Part shown: positions 1 to 9,481 of the stretch, piece by piece
How positions within the stretch are numbered: position 1 is the first letter of the stretch
Layout: every line of letters starts with the position of its first letter
Source: DASYQD01 sp963846495
GTDB taxonomy: Bacteria; Acidobacteriota; Thermoanaerobaculia; Multivoradales; JAIOJS01
Length of the DNA: 64,000 bases
Direction: 5' to 3'
Assembly: GCA_963846495.1 (NCBI GenBank)
Contig: CAWJWP010000021.1
Location: forward strand, 124,001-188,000
Notes under the pieces: model-generated
The model's input: the letters and a program-made list of their open reading frames with translations, nothing else
Told to the model about the DNA's origin: nothing
The model's database searches: none
Translations under genes and position numbers: made by a program

Positions 1-912
1 GCCGTCGTTCGAACGGAAGAAGCCGCCCTTGTCGCGCCTCGCCTCGATCCAGGCATAGATCACGTCGGGATCGACGGGAGAGATGCCGAGGCCGATGCGG
101 CCGCGGTCGCCTTCGGGCAGACCCTTCTCGACTTTGCGCCAGTTCTCGCCGCCGTCGGTCGACTTGTAGATCGTTGCCTCGGGGCCGCCGTCGATGAGCG
201 TCCAGACGTGGCGGCGGCGCTGGTACGAGGCCGCCCACAGCGTGTCGGAGTCGCGGGGGTCCATCACCACGTCGGTGACGCCGGTCTTGTCGCTGACGTG
301 GAGGATCCGCTTCCAGGTGGCGCCGCCGTCGAGCGTACGGTAGAGGCCGCGGTCGCCGCCGTCCTTCCACAGCGGTCCCTGCGCGGCCACGAAGACGCGG
401 TCGGAGTTCGCCGGGTCGATGAGGATCTTGCCGATGTGCTCGGAGCTCTCCAGCCCGACGCGCTTCCACGTGGCGCCGCCGTCGGTCGACTTGTAGACGC
501 CGTCGCCGTAGCTGACGCTGCGCTGGCTGTTGTTCTCGCCGGTACCCACCCAGACGACGAGTGGGTTCTTGGGGTCGAGCACGACGCAGCCGATGGAGTA
601 GCTCTGCTGGCCGTCGAAGATCGGCTTCCAGGTGGTGCCGGCGTTGGTCGTCTTCCAGACGCCGCCCGAGGCGACGGCGACGTAGCGCACGGCGTTGTCG
701 GTAGGGTCGACGGCGATGTCGGCGATGCGGCCCGAGGTCGAGGCCGGGCCGATCTCACGCAGCTTCAGGCCGCCGAAGGTGCCGGAGGAGAGGACGTCTT
801 TGGCGTCCTTGTCCTTGGGCTTGTCGGCGTCGGGCTTGGCCGCGATGGCGGGGGAGATGAGGAAGGCGGCGAGCAGCAGGGTGGCGAGGCTCTGCGGCAG
901 GGCTCTCTTCAC
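1..912 (-). CDS. Exported BNR/sortilin-type beta-propeller protein (3' end outside window)
   Basis: The first 304 residues of a minus-strand gene whose C-terminus lies beyond base 1. A GTG start at 912 is preceded 8 nt upstream by GGAGG, and the N-terminus is a signal peptide (VKRALPQSLATLLLAAFLIS then PAIAA). The mature part carries Asp-box/BNR repeats about every 50-60 residues (KTTNAGTTWK, KSTDGGATWK, RTLDGGATWK, KSTDGGENWR) separated by lines of the type VVLDPKNPLVVWVGTGENN. This is the VPS10/sortilin-like 'glycosyl hydrolase' family, common as exported proteins of about 1000 residues in Acidobacteriota. No enzymatic activity can be inferred. It lies 79 bp downstream of the dehydrogenase gene on the same strand and may be cotranscribed with it. 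Confidence 0.85.
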   Translation of the reverse strand, partial: MKRALPQSLATLLLAAFLISPAIAAKPDADKPKDKDAKDVLSSGTFGGLKLREIGPASTSGRIADIAVDPTDNAVRYVAVASGGVWKTTNAGTTWKPIFDGQQSYSIGCVVLDPKNPLVVWVGTGENNSQRSVSYGDGVYKSTDGGATWKRVGLESSEHIGKILIDPANSDRVFVAAQGPLWKDGGDRGLYRTLDGGATWKRILHVSDKTGVTDVVMDPRDSDTLWAASYQRRRHVWTLIDGGPEATIYKSTDGGENWRKVEKGLPEGDRGRIGLGISPVDPDVIYAWIEARRDKGGFFRSNDG

Positions 913-991
913 GAACGTCCTCCGGGGGGACCCTGCGGACGGGACGCCCGCAGCGGTGGCGACATTGTAAAACGGCTGTTTGAACGCAGCT

Positions 992-2068
992 TCAGGCCGC
1001 CGCGCCCCGACCGCGCTCGAGCGTTCGCGCGACGCGGCGCGCGGCGGCGGCGAGTGGGGTCGTCCCCTCGGCGGCGGCTTCATCGAGGACGGCGGCGACG
1101 ATCTCGCCGATCCGATCCATGCGGGCGAGCAGAGCTTCGAGGTCGCGCTCGCCGCGGCCATGGAGCGCGAAGGCGAGCGCGCCGCCGGCATTGACCACGT
1201 AGTCGGGCACGTAGACGATGCCGCGCTCGTGCAGGCGCATGGCGTCGGCGGGCGAATCGAGCTGCGCATTGGCCGAGCCGGCGACGATGCGGCAGCGCAG
1301 CCGCGGGATGGTCGCCGCCGACAGCACGCCGCCGATGGCGCAGGGCGCGAACACGTCGTGCTCGGTGTCGGCCACCTCGTCGGGCGCGACGATGGTAGCG
1401 CCGAGCTCGTCGACGGCGCGGGCGATGCGGCCCTCGTCGACGTCGCTCACCAGCAGGCGCGCACCGCGCTCGGCGAGCTCCTTTGCCAGCGGGAAGCCGA
1501 CGTCGCCCACGCCTTGGACGAGCACCGACACGCCGGCGAGGTCCTCGCGGCCGAGCACCGCGCGCGCGGCCGCCTCGATGCCGCGCAGCACGCCGCGGGC
1601 GGTGAAGGGGCCGGGGTCGGTGACGCGGCCCTCGTCGACGCCGTGCACGTAGCGCGTCGTCTCGGCGATCACCGCCATGTCCTCGGGGGTCGTGCCCAGG
1701 TCCTCGCCGGTGCCGAAGGCGCCGTGCAGGCTCTCGACGAGGGCGCCGTAGCGGCGTAGGAGGCCGCGCCGCGCGTCGGGCGCGAGCGGCCCCGGCACGG
1801 CGATCACCGCCTTGCCGCCGCCGATCGGCATCTCCAGCGTCGCCCACTTCGAGGTCATCGTCTCGGCGAGCCTCTGCGCGTCGCGCAGCCCTTCGCCGGC
1901 GGTGGGGTAGACGCGCATGCGGGTGCCGCCGACGGCAATGCCGAGGGCGGTCGAGTGCAGGGCGATGAACAACCATGCCCCGCTCTCGCGGTCGAAGCGG
2001 GAGACCACCGCCTCGCCGTCCCAGCCGCGCAGGACCGACTCGATGTCGTGAGTGTTGGTATCCGGCAT
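992..2068 (-). CDS. Leucine/valine-type amino acid dehydrogenase
   Basis: A 358-residue NAD-dependent amino acid dehydrogenase of the Glu/Leu/Phe/Val family, expected to deaminate branched-chain amino acids oxidatively to 2-oxo acids and ammonia in the cytoplasm. The N-terminal substrate domain has the glycine-rich lysine motif MPIGGGKAVI with the catalytic Lys. The C-terminal Rossmann domain shows VLVQGVGDVGFPLAKEL, and VPDYVVNAGGA is the conserved late motif. The length matches leucine dehydrogenases (about 360). It starts 13 bp after the znuB stop on the same strand, so it may be the last gene of the zinc operon, although a functional link is not obvious. Leucine is the best guess; valine or phenylalanine cannot be excluded from sequence alone. 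Confidence 0.9.
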   Translation of the reverse strand: MPDTNTHDIESVLRGWDGEAVVSRFDRESGAWLFIALHSTALGIAVGGTRMRVYPTAGEGLRDAQRLAETMTSKWATLEMPIGGGKAVIAVPGPLAPDARRGLLRRYGALVESLHGAFGTGEDLGTTPEDMAVIAETTRYVHGVDEGRVTDPGPFTARGVLRGIEAAARAVLGREDLAGVSVLVQGVGDVGFPLAKELAERGARLLVSDVDEGRIARAVDELGATIVAPDEVADTEHDVFAPCAIGGVLSAATIPRLRCRIVAGSANAQLDSPADAMRLHERGIVYVPDYVVNAGGALAFALHGRGERDLEALLARMDRIGEIVAAVLDEAAAEGTTPLAAAARRVARTLERGRGAAA

Positions 2069-2081
2069 GCGGGCCGGGATG

Positions 2082-2936
2082 CTACTCCACGGCGGCTGCG
2101 GCGGGAGCCGGCGCGGGTGCGAGTCGACGTGAGAAGCGCCGCCAGCCGTCGGCGAGCAGCAGCAGGGCGGCGCCGAGCAGCACGATCGCCGGGCCCGACG
2201 GCAGGTCGAAGGCGTACGACACGGCGAGGCCGCCGACGGTCATCGCGGCGCCGGCGGCCGTTGCAGTGATCATCACGGCGAGGAAGCCGTTGACGAGCCG
2301 TAGGGCCAGCGCCGGCGGAATGGTGAGCAGCGCGATCACCAGCAGCGCGCCGACGAGCTGCATGAGGAAGACGACAGTCAGAGCGACGGCCACCATCAGC
2401 GCGGCGAGCACGAGCCGCACCGGCACTCCCTGCACGGCGGCGAAGGCCTCGTCGAAGGCGACCGCGACGAGCTCCTTCCAAAACAGCGCGACCAGCGCGA
2501 GCAACACGACGACGAGCGCGAAGGTGAGCCGCACGTCGGCGGCGGTGACGGTGAGGATGTTGCCGAAGAGATAGGTCTGCAGGTCGGGCGCGTAGCCCGG
2601 CGTCAGGTGCAGGAAGACGATGCCCACCGCCATTCCCACCGCCCACAGGATGCCGATGGTGGCGTCGTGCGAGCGGCCGCGCCCATGGCCGGCTCCGGCG
2701 AGCGAGAGCGCCGAGGCGATGGCGACGGCGCCGGCGCCCCAACGGTAGTCGACGCCGAAGTAATGACAGATCCCGAGCCCGCCGAAGGCGGCATGGCTGA
2801 CGCCGCCGCTGATGAACACCAGCCGCTTGACGACGACGAAGGTGCCGACGACGCCGCACAGCACGCTGGCGAGCAGGCCGGCGAAAAGCGCGTGGCGCAC
2901 GAAGTCGAAGGCGAGCAGGTGAGCCAGGGCGTCCAT
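2082..2936 (-). CDS. znuB: Zinc ABC transporter permease
   Basis: Inner-membrane permease of the ABC-3 (ZnuB/MntB) family, 284 residues. The start is taken at MDALAHLLAFDF because the upstream in-frame extension is Arg/Pro-rich and overlaps znuC. It has about eight hydrophobic segments, with the family signature region KRLVFISGGVSHAAFGGLG near residue 38 and LLVIALLTIPPALALRLVNG late in the protein. It follows znuC by 41 bp in a four-gene minus-strand operon led by a Fur-family regulator, so zinc is the most likely substrate. Manganese or iron cannot be strictly excluded. Confidence 0.9.
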   Translation of the reverse strand: MDALAHLLAFDFVRHALFAGLLASVLCGVVGTFVVVKRLVFISGGVSHAAFGGLGICHYFGVDYRWGAGAVAIASALSLAGAGHGRGRSHDATIGILWAVGMAVGIVFLHLTPGYAPDLQTYLFGNILTVTAADVRLTFALVVVLLALVALFWKELVAVAFDEAFAAVQGVPVRLVLAALMVAVALTVVFLMQLVGALLVIALLTIPPALALRLVNGFLAVMITATAAGAAMTVGGLAVSYAFDLPSGPAIVLLGAALLLLADGWRRFSRRLAPAPAPAAAAVE

Positions 2937-2977
2937 CGTGATCGGTGCGTAGGTCGAGAAGGCGGTCGTGGCGCTAG

Positions 2978-3859
2978 CTACTCGTGTGCGTGGTGGCCGA
3001 GCACACGATGGGGCACGCCGTGAGTGATCAGCTCGACGGGACAGCCGTAGACCTCTTCGAGCATCTCGGGCGTCAGTCGGCCTTCGGGGTGGTAGTGCAG
3101 GTGGCGGTTCATGCAAGCGATCTGACGCACGACGCCGGCGAACGGCGTCAGGTCGTGAGTGACGACGACGACCGGCATCGCCGCGTGCAGCTCGCGCAGC
3201 GTGTCGACGAGCACCTCGCGATAGCCGGCGTCGACGGAGGCGAGCGGCTCGTCGAGCAGCAGCAGCTCGGGCTCGCCGACGAGAGCGCGCGCGATCAGCG
3301 TGCGCTGCAGCTGGCCGCCGGAGAGCTGGCCCACCGGTTGGTCGGCGATCTCCTCGAGCCCCATTTTGGCGAGCGCGGCGGCGACGGCGGCGCGGTCGGT
3401 CGCGTCGTAGCGGCGCAGCGCGCCGCGCAGCCGCAGGCGGCCCATCTGCACCACCTCGCGCACGCGCAGCGGGAAGTCGCGGTCGAAGGTGGCGAACTGC
3501 GGCACGTAACCAAGCGCGCTTGCGCGCTGAATGGACTTATCCAGCGCATTCGCGCGCGTCGGCGAGCGGAAGACGAACCCCGACTGCGGCTGCAGCAGCC
3601 CGAGCATCACCTTGAGCAGCGTCGTCTTGCCGCCGCCGTTGGGGCCGATGACGGCGAGGAAGTCGTGGCGCCCGACCTCCAGCGTCACGCCGTCGAGGAT
3701 CGGCTCGCCGTCGTCGTAGGCGAAGACCACGTCGCGCAGGGCGAGAAGGGGTGTCGGCCGCGTCGCACCTGGCGTGGATACGTGGCCGGCCGGCGAGTGT
3801 GGATCATGCGCGGCGACGGGTGAGTCGCCGGCCGAGTGGTTGGCGTGCGGCTCAGCCAC
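2978..3859 (-). CDS. znuC: Zinc ABC transporter ATP-binding protein
   Basis: Cytoplasmic ATPase of the zinc importer, 293 residues. Walker A is GPNGGGKTT, the ABC signature LSGGQLQR, Walker B LLLLDEPLAS, and the switch histidine is in VVVTHDL. The likely start is the GTG at 3859, which overlaps the last 8 nt of znuA (GTGGCTGA), so translation is probably coupled. The longer in-frame extension is the antisense-like reading of znuA and is not used. The residues after the start include several histidines (AEPHANHSAG, then HDPH), which may bind metal. ZnuB and ZnuA are encoded on either side. Confidence 0.92.
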   Translation of the reverse strand: MAEPHANHSAGDSPVAAHDPHSPAGHVSTPGATRPTPLLALRDVVFAYDDGEPILDGVTLEVGRHDFLAVIGPNGGGKTTLLKVMLGLLQPQSGFVFRSPTRANALDKSIQRASALGYVPQFATFDRDFPLRVREVVQMGRLRLRGALRRYDATDRAAVAAALAKMGLEEIADQPVGQLSGGQLQRTLIARALVGEPELLLLDEPLASVDAGYREVLVDTLRELHAAMPVVVVTHDLTPFAGVVRQIACMNRHLHYHPEGRLTPEMLEEVYGCPVELITHGVPHRVLGHHAHE

Positions 3860-4784
3860 CGAGCGCCTCGCGGAAGAGGTGCGCCGTCTTTCGCACGTTG
3901 GCCGGCCAGTCCTCGGCCAGCGGGTCGACGGTGACGACGCGGGCGCCGATCTCCTGCGCCAACGCGCGGACGCTGTGGTCTGAGTGGCCCTGCTGGACAA
4001 AAACGGTCCGCACGCCATCGCGGCGCGCGGTTTCGACGAGATCGACGAGCTGGCGCGCGCTCGGCTCCTTGCCGTCGCGCTCGATCGCCACTTGCTCGAT
4101 GCCGAAGTCATGCAGGAGGTATGTCCACGATGGGTGGTCCATGTACAGACGCCGGTGGGCGAGCCCGCCGAGGTCGGCGCGCAGGGCGGCGGCCGCGCCG
4201 TCGACGTCGGCGAGAACGGCTCTCAGCTGCCGCGCGTACAGTGCGGCGGAGCTGGGGTCGAGACGCGCGAGGGCAGCCGCGGTGTCTTCGGCGGCGCGGC
4301 GCATGGCCGCGGGCGAGAGCCACAGGTGTGGATCGCTCACCCACGCTCCCGGCCCACTGCCCGGCTCCGGCAGCACCGCGACGCCACGGCTCATGTCGAC
4401 GACTTCGAGCGGCCGCGATCGCGGCGCGGCGTCCCTACCGTCGAGCAGGCGACGCTCGAAGAGCAGGCCGGGGTGACCAACCCGCACGACCAGGCGCGCA
4501 TCGGCGACCCGCGCCACCTGCTGCGGTGTCGCCTCGTAAGTGTGCTCGGAGGCACCTGGCGGCAGCAGCACCTCGACGTCAACGCGCTCGCCGCCGAGCT
4601 GTCGCACCAGCCACGCCTGCGGCGGCACCGTCACCGCGACCCGCAGGGCTTGCGATGTTGGGCGGCCAGCAACGAAGTACGACGCCAACGCCCAAGTGGC
4701 GACTCCCACGACGAACAGCCCTGACGCGAGCGCGAAGGCGAGCCATCGGAGCCGCGCGTCCTCGAGCCGGCGTGCCCAAATCAT
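3852..4784 (-). CDS. znuA: Zinc-binding periplasmic/anchored protein
   Basis: Metal-binding component of the importer, 310 residues (cluster A-I solute-binding family). The start is the ATG at 4784, which overlaps the zur stop as ATGA. A single hydrophobic N-terminal segment (WLAFALASGLFVVGVATWAL) has no lipobox, so it is either a membrane anchor or a signal peptide. Candidate metal-ligand histidines lie in SEHTYEATPQQ, SDPHLWLSP and YMDHPSWTYL. The His-rich loop typical of E. coli ZnuA is not evident. The acidic ligand region near GARVVTVDPLAEDW closes the site. Operon position and the Zur-type operator support zinc. Confidence 0.9.
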   Translation of the reverse strand: MIWARRLEDARLRWLAFALASGLFVVGVATWALASYFVAGRPTSQALRVAVTVPPQAWLVRQLGGERVDVEVLLPPGASEHTYEATPQQVARVADARLVVRVGHPGLLFERRLLDGRDAAPRSRPLEVVDMSRGVAVLPEPGSGPGAWVSDPHLWLSPAAMRRAAEDTAAALARLDPSSAALYARQLRAVLADVDGAAAALRADLGGLAHRRLYMDHPSWTYLLHDFGIEQVAIERDGKEPSARQLVDLVETARRDGVRTVFVQQGHSDHSVRALAQEIGARVVTVDPLAEDWPANVRKTAHLFREALGG

Positions 4785-5158
4785 CGCGCCGCTCCGCAGC
4801 CAGCACAGAGCCCGTAGAGGATGATCTCGTGCCGCTCCAGCCGGAAACCGCCGGGCAGCAGACCGCCCATGCGCCCCGGACACGCTTCGACCTCGAACAC
4901 GCCATCGCAGGCGCGGCAGTGGAAGTGGTGGTGGTGCCCCTTGCCGGAGAGCTCGTAACGCGCCGGCGCACCTGGCAGCTCGACGGCACGCAGCGCGCCG
5001 TCCTCGAGCATCGCCTTGACCGTCCGGTAAACGGTAGCGAGCCCCAGCCGCGGTAACGCCCCACGCGCAGCGAGGAGCAGCTCCTGCGGCGACAGCGGCC
5101 GCCCGGCGTCGGCGAGGGCAGCACGAATCGCGTCGCGTTGTCGGGTTTGGCGTTGCAT
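4781..5158 (-). CDS. zur: Fur-family zinc uptake regulator
   Basis: DNA-binding metalloregulator of 125 residues in the Fur/Zur family. It has an N-terminal winged helix (recognition region LGLATVYRTVKAML), the metal-sensing segment GKGHHHHFHCRACDGVFEV, and a second cysteine pair near the end (LCAGCGAAR) that together with CRAC forms the structural zinc site. With zinc bound it is expected to repress the downstream znuACB genes, to which it is joined by an ATGA overlap. A palindromic operator 38 bp upstream of its start suggests autoregulation of the whole operon. Zur is preferred over Fur because of the operon content. Confidence 0.92.
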   Translation of the reverse strand: MQRQTRQRDAIRAALADAGRPLSPQELLLAARGALPRLGLATVYRTVKAMLEDGALRAVELPGAPARYELSGKGHHHHFHCRACDGVFEVEACPGRMGGLLPGGFRLERHEIILYGLCAGCGAAR

Positions 5159-5195
5159 GCGGTTGGACAGCTGTGAAATGGGTCGGGCCCGATCT

Positions 5196-5225
5196 AATGA
5201 GAATGATATCTCATTTGCGATGAGA
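5196..5225 (-). promoter_or_regulatory. Candidate Zur operator upstream of zur
   Basis: AATGAGA (5196-5202), a 6-nt spacer, then TCTCATT (5209-5215) is a perfect 7-bp inverted repeat. A further ATGAGA at 5220-5225 forms a second inverted repeat with the shared TCTCAT half (5209-5214). The AT-rich block stands out in very GC-rich DNA and lies directly upstream of zur-znuACB. Fur-family repressors bind palindromes of this size; assignment to Zur is inference. Confidence 0.7.
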
Positions 5226-5345
5226 TCGAGAAACAGTCACTGCGCCGCGACGGCGACCGATGTCGTCGCCAGCCCGCGCGGAGGGGTCGTTCGCCCGACG
5301 GCGTTGTTGCGGGATCAGTAGCGCGAGGCCTGCCGCCGGCGGGCT

Positions 5346-6936
5346 TCAGCCCTTGGCCATCGCTCGCAGCTTGCCGCGGTCGACCTTACCTAGGTGGGTG
5401 CGCGGCAGCGACTCGGCGACGATGACGCGGCGCGGGTGCTTGTAGGCGGCGAGCCGCGCCAGGGCGAAGGCCTTGCAGCTCCTCCGCCAGCGCCATGGGC
5501 TCTTCGTCGCCGGCGACGACGAAGGCGACGGGCTTGGTGAGCCCGGCGGCGTCTTCCGCTCCCACGACGGCGCACTCGCGCACGGCAGGGTGCTGCAGCA
5601 GGCAGGCCTCGATCTCGCCCGGCGTACACCACTTGCCACCCACCTTGAGCACGTCGTCGGCGCGGCCGCAGTAGGTCACGTAACCGTCCTCGTCGACGCT
5701 GACGAGGTCGGCGAGCGCCACCCATTCACCGCGGAAGGTCTCCAACGTCTGCGGCAGGTTCTGCCAGTAGGCGATGGCGCGCGAGCCACCGCGTACCCAC
5801 AGGCGGCCGACCTCGCCGCGCGGCAGCTCGCGGCCCTCGTCGTCGCAGGCGCGCACCTCGAAGCCGGGCACGGCGCGGCCCAGCGTGCCGGGCCGCACCT
5901 CGCCGGGCAGGTTGGTGAGGAAGATGTGCCACATCTCGGCGGTGCCGAGCCCGTCGAGCAGGTCGACGTCGAAGGTCTCGCGCCAGCGCTCGTAGAGCGG
6001 CACCGGCAGCGCTTCGCCGGCGGAAGTGGCGAAGCGCAGCGAGGCGAGCGCGGCGCGGCCGTCGATCTCCGGATGCTGCTCGACGTGCTGCACGAGGCGC
6101 GAGACCATCGTCGGCACGTTGATGAGAATCGTCGGGCGATGGCGCGCGATCTTCTCCAGCACGACCTCGGGCGTACGCGCCTCCGGAAAGAGCACCGCGG
6201 TGGCCCCGACTGAGAACGGAAAAAAGAGGTTCGAGCCGGTGGCGTAGCCGAAGTAGAGGCTCGGCACCGCAAGCGTCACGTCGTCGGCGCGGTAGCCCAC
6301 GGCGCGCTTGGCGTAGCACTCGGTGGTGTTGGCGTACGAGCGATGGGTCTGCACGACCGCCTTCGGCCGACCGGTGGTGCCGCCCGAGAAGAGCCAGATC
6401 GCCGGATCGTCGCGGTGGGTCGGGGCGTTCTCGAAGTCGTCGGTGCCGGCGGCGAGCTCGTCGGCGAAGCGTGCGTGCGCCGAAGCCGCCGAGGTGTCGC
6501 CGGCGACGAGGATGCCGCGCAGCCAGCGGTTACCGCGCGCAGCCGCTTCCCAGGTCGGCAGCACCGCCGCATCGACCACCGCGAGCCGCGCGCGGCTGTA
6601 GCCGAGGATGCCGGCGAGCTCGGCCTCGGAGAGCTGCGGGTTGGCCATCACGACGACGGCGCCGAGCTTCAACGCGCCGAAGAGCGCGGCGACGAAATCG
6701 GGCCCGTCGACGAGGCCGAGCAGCACGCGCTCCTCCTGCTGCAGCCCGGCGCGCGCGAACGCCTGCGCGGCCCGGTTGGCGAGCGCCTGCACCTCGCGGT
6801 AGGTCAGCGATCGATCGTCGAGCCGCAGCGCTTCCTTGTCGCCCAGTCCTTCGCGGATGCGGGCGTCGAGGAGGTAGTCGGCGAGGTTGAGGTCTTCGGG
6901 CGGGTCGTAGAGCGGCGGCGCGGCGTCGGACGTCAT
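5346..6936 (-). CDS. Benzoate/2-aminobenzoate-CoA ligase (one frame break)
   Basis: An ANL-superfamily acid:CoA ligase, about 529 residues when repaired, of the benzoate-CoA ligase group. It adenylates an aromatic acid and transfers it to CoA. The P-loop is SGGTTGRPKAVVQTH, with the adenylate region DGLGTAEMWHIFLTN and hinge YCGRADDVLK. The last 40 residues (AAYKHPRRVIVAESLPRTHL then GKVDRGKLRAM, with the catalytic Lys) are in a different frame from the rest; one extra base near 5480 restores a continuous protein. It is the last gene of the aromatic-CoA operon, 84 bp after the monooxygenase/reductase gene. 2-Aminobenzoate is the inferred substrate from context; benzoate or salicylate are alternatives. 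Confidence 0.85.
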
Positions 6937-7020
6937 GCGTCGTCGGATCGTAGCCCACACGCTCGCTTCGCTCGCCCGCCAGCCGGAGCTGGCGGCGGCG
7001 CTGCGCGCCGCTGCGGGTCC

Positions 7021-9481
7021 CTACTTGCGCGGGCGCCCGCGCGAGTACTGGCCGGGCCAGTCGTAACCCGGGTGGTCGTAGCGCACCGCGGCGTGCGCGG
7101 TGAGGTACGGATCGGCGAGGTGTGGCCGCGCCATCACCGCCAGGTCCGCGCGCCCGGCGGCGAGCACAGTGTTCGCGTGGTCGGCGCCGAGCAGCGCCCC
7201 CACCGCCATCACCGGCACCTCGGCTTCGTGGCGGATCTGGTCGGCGAACGGCACCTGGTACATGCGGCCGAAGTCGATCTGGGACAGCGGCGAGTTGCCG
7301 CCCGAGGAGACGTCGATGAGGTCGCAGCCGAGCCGGCGCAGCTCGCGTGCGACGACGACCGCGTCGTCGGGGGTCATGCCGCTGCCATCGGGCATCCAAT
7401 CGGAAGCGGTCAGCCGCACCGAGATCGGCTTGTGCGCCGGCCAGGCGTCGCGCACGGCGGCGAACACCGAGAGCGGCCAGCGCATGCGGTTCTCGAGGCT
7501 GCCGCCGAAGTCGTCGCGCCGCACGTTGGCGAGCGGCGAGAGGAAGCTCGACAGCAGGTAGCCGTGCGCCATGTGGATCTCGAGCCAGTCGAAGCCGGCC
7601 TCGTCGGCCCACTGCGCAGCGCGCGCGAAACGGTCGCGCACGCGATCGAGATCGGTGGCGGTCATCTCGCGCGGCGCGGGCCATTCGGGCTTGAAGGGGA
7701 GCGACGAGGGCGCGATCGTCTGCCAGGCGTCCTCGGCGGCGGTGAGTGGGTAGTCGGAGTCGCCTTCCCACGGGTGGTGCGTGGAGCCCTTGCGGCCGGC
7801 GTGCGCGATCTGCAGGCCGATCTTGGCCGCCGAGCGCGCGTGCACGAAGTCGACGATGCGGCGCCAGGCGGCGACGTGTGCGCGTTCGTACATGCCCGCG
7901 CAGCCGAGGGTGATGCGCCCCTCGGCCTCGACGTCGGTCATCTCGGCGATGACGAGGCCGGCGCCGCCGAGCGCGCGGCTGCCGAGGTGGACGAGGTGCC
8001 AGTCGTCGACGGTGCCGTCGACGGCCGAGTACTGGCACATCGGCGAGACGACGATGCGGTTGGCGAGCTCGAGCGAGCGTACGCGGAACGGAAGAAACAT
8101 CGGCGGCGGCGCCGGCTCGACGTCTTGGTGCGCAGAGCGCACCCTCGGGACGTTGTGTAGGGTGCGCTCGCGCATCCGCGGCCGGCGCCGGCGAGACACC
8201 GGAGCGTGTGCCATCGGGCTCCACTTGCCAGACGATGCCGCCTGGCCCTAGGCAACCCTGACCAGTCCCGTCCCATCGATAGCCCATCGGCGCGCCGTCA
8301 GTGCGCGCGAAGAAGCCATCGACGGCCGCGACCAGCGCCGGGTCGCGCTCGCGGAGGTTGTCGTAGGTGATGCGCTTGCTGCGCGTCATCATGTTGAAGG
8401 TGAGCTGCAGCGGGTGCTGGCCGAGGTAGCGGCCGGCGGCGCAGGCCTCGAACCACTCGCGGCTGGTCTTCGCCGCCTTTTGCAGCTTCGCCACCTCGAC
8501 GCGCCGCGACTCCTCGTAAGCGGCGAGCGCCGCCCACAGATCACCAGGCCCGTGCGCGCGAAGCGCGTCGACGAGAGCGATGGCGTCCTCCATCGCCAGC
8601 TTGGTGCCCGAGCCGATGGAGAAGTGGGCGGTGTGGACCGCGTCGCCGATCAGCACCACCGGCACGGCGCGCTCGTCCGCGGCCGGCGCGACCTCGGCGC
8701 TCCAGCGCTCGCAGGCGACGGTGGGGAAGGTGCGCCAGATCGAGCGGTTGGCGACCAGGGGATGGCCGGCGAGGAAGTCGCCGAAGACCTCTTCGCAGAA
8801 CGCGACGGTGCGCGCCTCGCCGGCATCGACGAGACCGGCGGCGCGCCAGGTCGCCTCCGCGCACTCGACGATCCAGGTCGCCATGCCGTCGTCGTAGGGA
8901 TAGGCGTGCACCTGGAAGAGGCCGTGCGGCGTCTCCGCGAAGAGGAACGTGAAGGCCTCGAGCGGCCGCGTCGTGCCGAGCCAGCAGAAGCGCGCCGCGC
9001 CCTGCTCGACGCGCGGCGCCAGCGCGGCGGCGAGCTCGCGGCGCGCCAGGCTGTTGGCGCCGTCGGCGGCGACGAGGAGGTCGTAGCCGTCGGCGGCGAG
9101 CTCGGCGAGCGAGCGCACCTCGCGCTCGAAGACGAGCGTGACGCCGAGCTCGCGGCAGCGCTCCTGGAGCAGCGCGAGCAGCACGCGCCGCGACAGCGCC
9201 GCGAAGCCGTGGCCACGCGACACCGTGCAGGTGCGGCGGTAGAAGGTCTCGATCGCGTCCCAGCGACGGAAGCGCGCCGCGATGGCGGCATAGCTGGGCG
9301 GGTCCGCGTCGCGGAAGGCGCCGAGGGTCTCGTCGGAGAAGACGACGCCGAAGCCGTAAGTGTCGTCGGCGCGGTTGCGCTCGACGACCGTCACCTCGGC
9401 GTCGGGCAGCGCCTGGCGCAGCAGCAGCGCGAAGTAGAGGCCGCCCGGTCCGCCGCCGAGCACGCCGACCCGCAGCGTCAT
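7021..9481 (-). CDS. 2-Aminobenzoyl-CoA monooxygenase/reductase-like fusion, split by a frame change in the linker
   Basis: The N-terminal half (9481 to about 8200) is a flavin monooxygenase of the salicylyl-CoA 5-hydroxylase type, with VGVLGGGPGGLYFALLL for FAD and GDAVHTAHFSIGSGTKLAMED. The C-terminal half (ORF to 7021, domain beginning near 8100 with MFLPFRVRSLELANRIVVSP) is an Old-Yellow-Enzyme NADH:flavin oxidoreductase containing MCQYSAVDG and GLQIAHAGRKGS. The fused family (about 780 residues) hydroxylates and reduces the ring of 2-aminobenzoyl-CoA or salicylyl-CoA. Here the halves are in different frames, and a pair of REP-like palindromes (8127-8176) lies in the linker, lengthening it by an estimated 40 residues. 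The start ATG overlaps the DUF72 stop (ATGA). The halves could be translated separately, for example from ATG 8214 or 8100. Confidence 0.85.
8127..8176. repeat. GTAG-type REP pair in the monooxygenase/reductase linker
   Basis: Minus-strand unit GGTGCGC-AGA-GCGCACC (8127-8143) with a degenerate head, then plus-strand unit GTAG (8157-8160) followed by GGTGCGC-TC-GCGCATC (8161-8176). The two units also form an 11-bp inverted repeat (8135-8145 with 8159-8169). The stem sequence is the same as in the pair at 25527-25577. It lies inside the coding region between the two enzyme domains. Confidence 0.75.

Noticed and set aside
6343..8160. A 605-residue open frame on the plus strand
   Set aside because: It is antisense to the ligase and reductase genes, is Arg/Ala/Gly-rich and has no family features; GC-rich DNA leaves antisense frames open.
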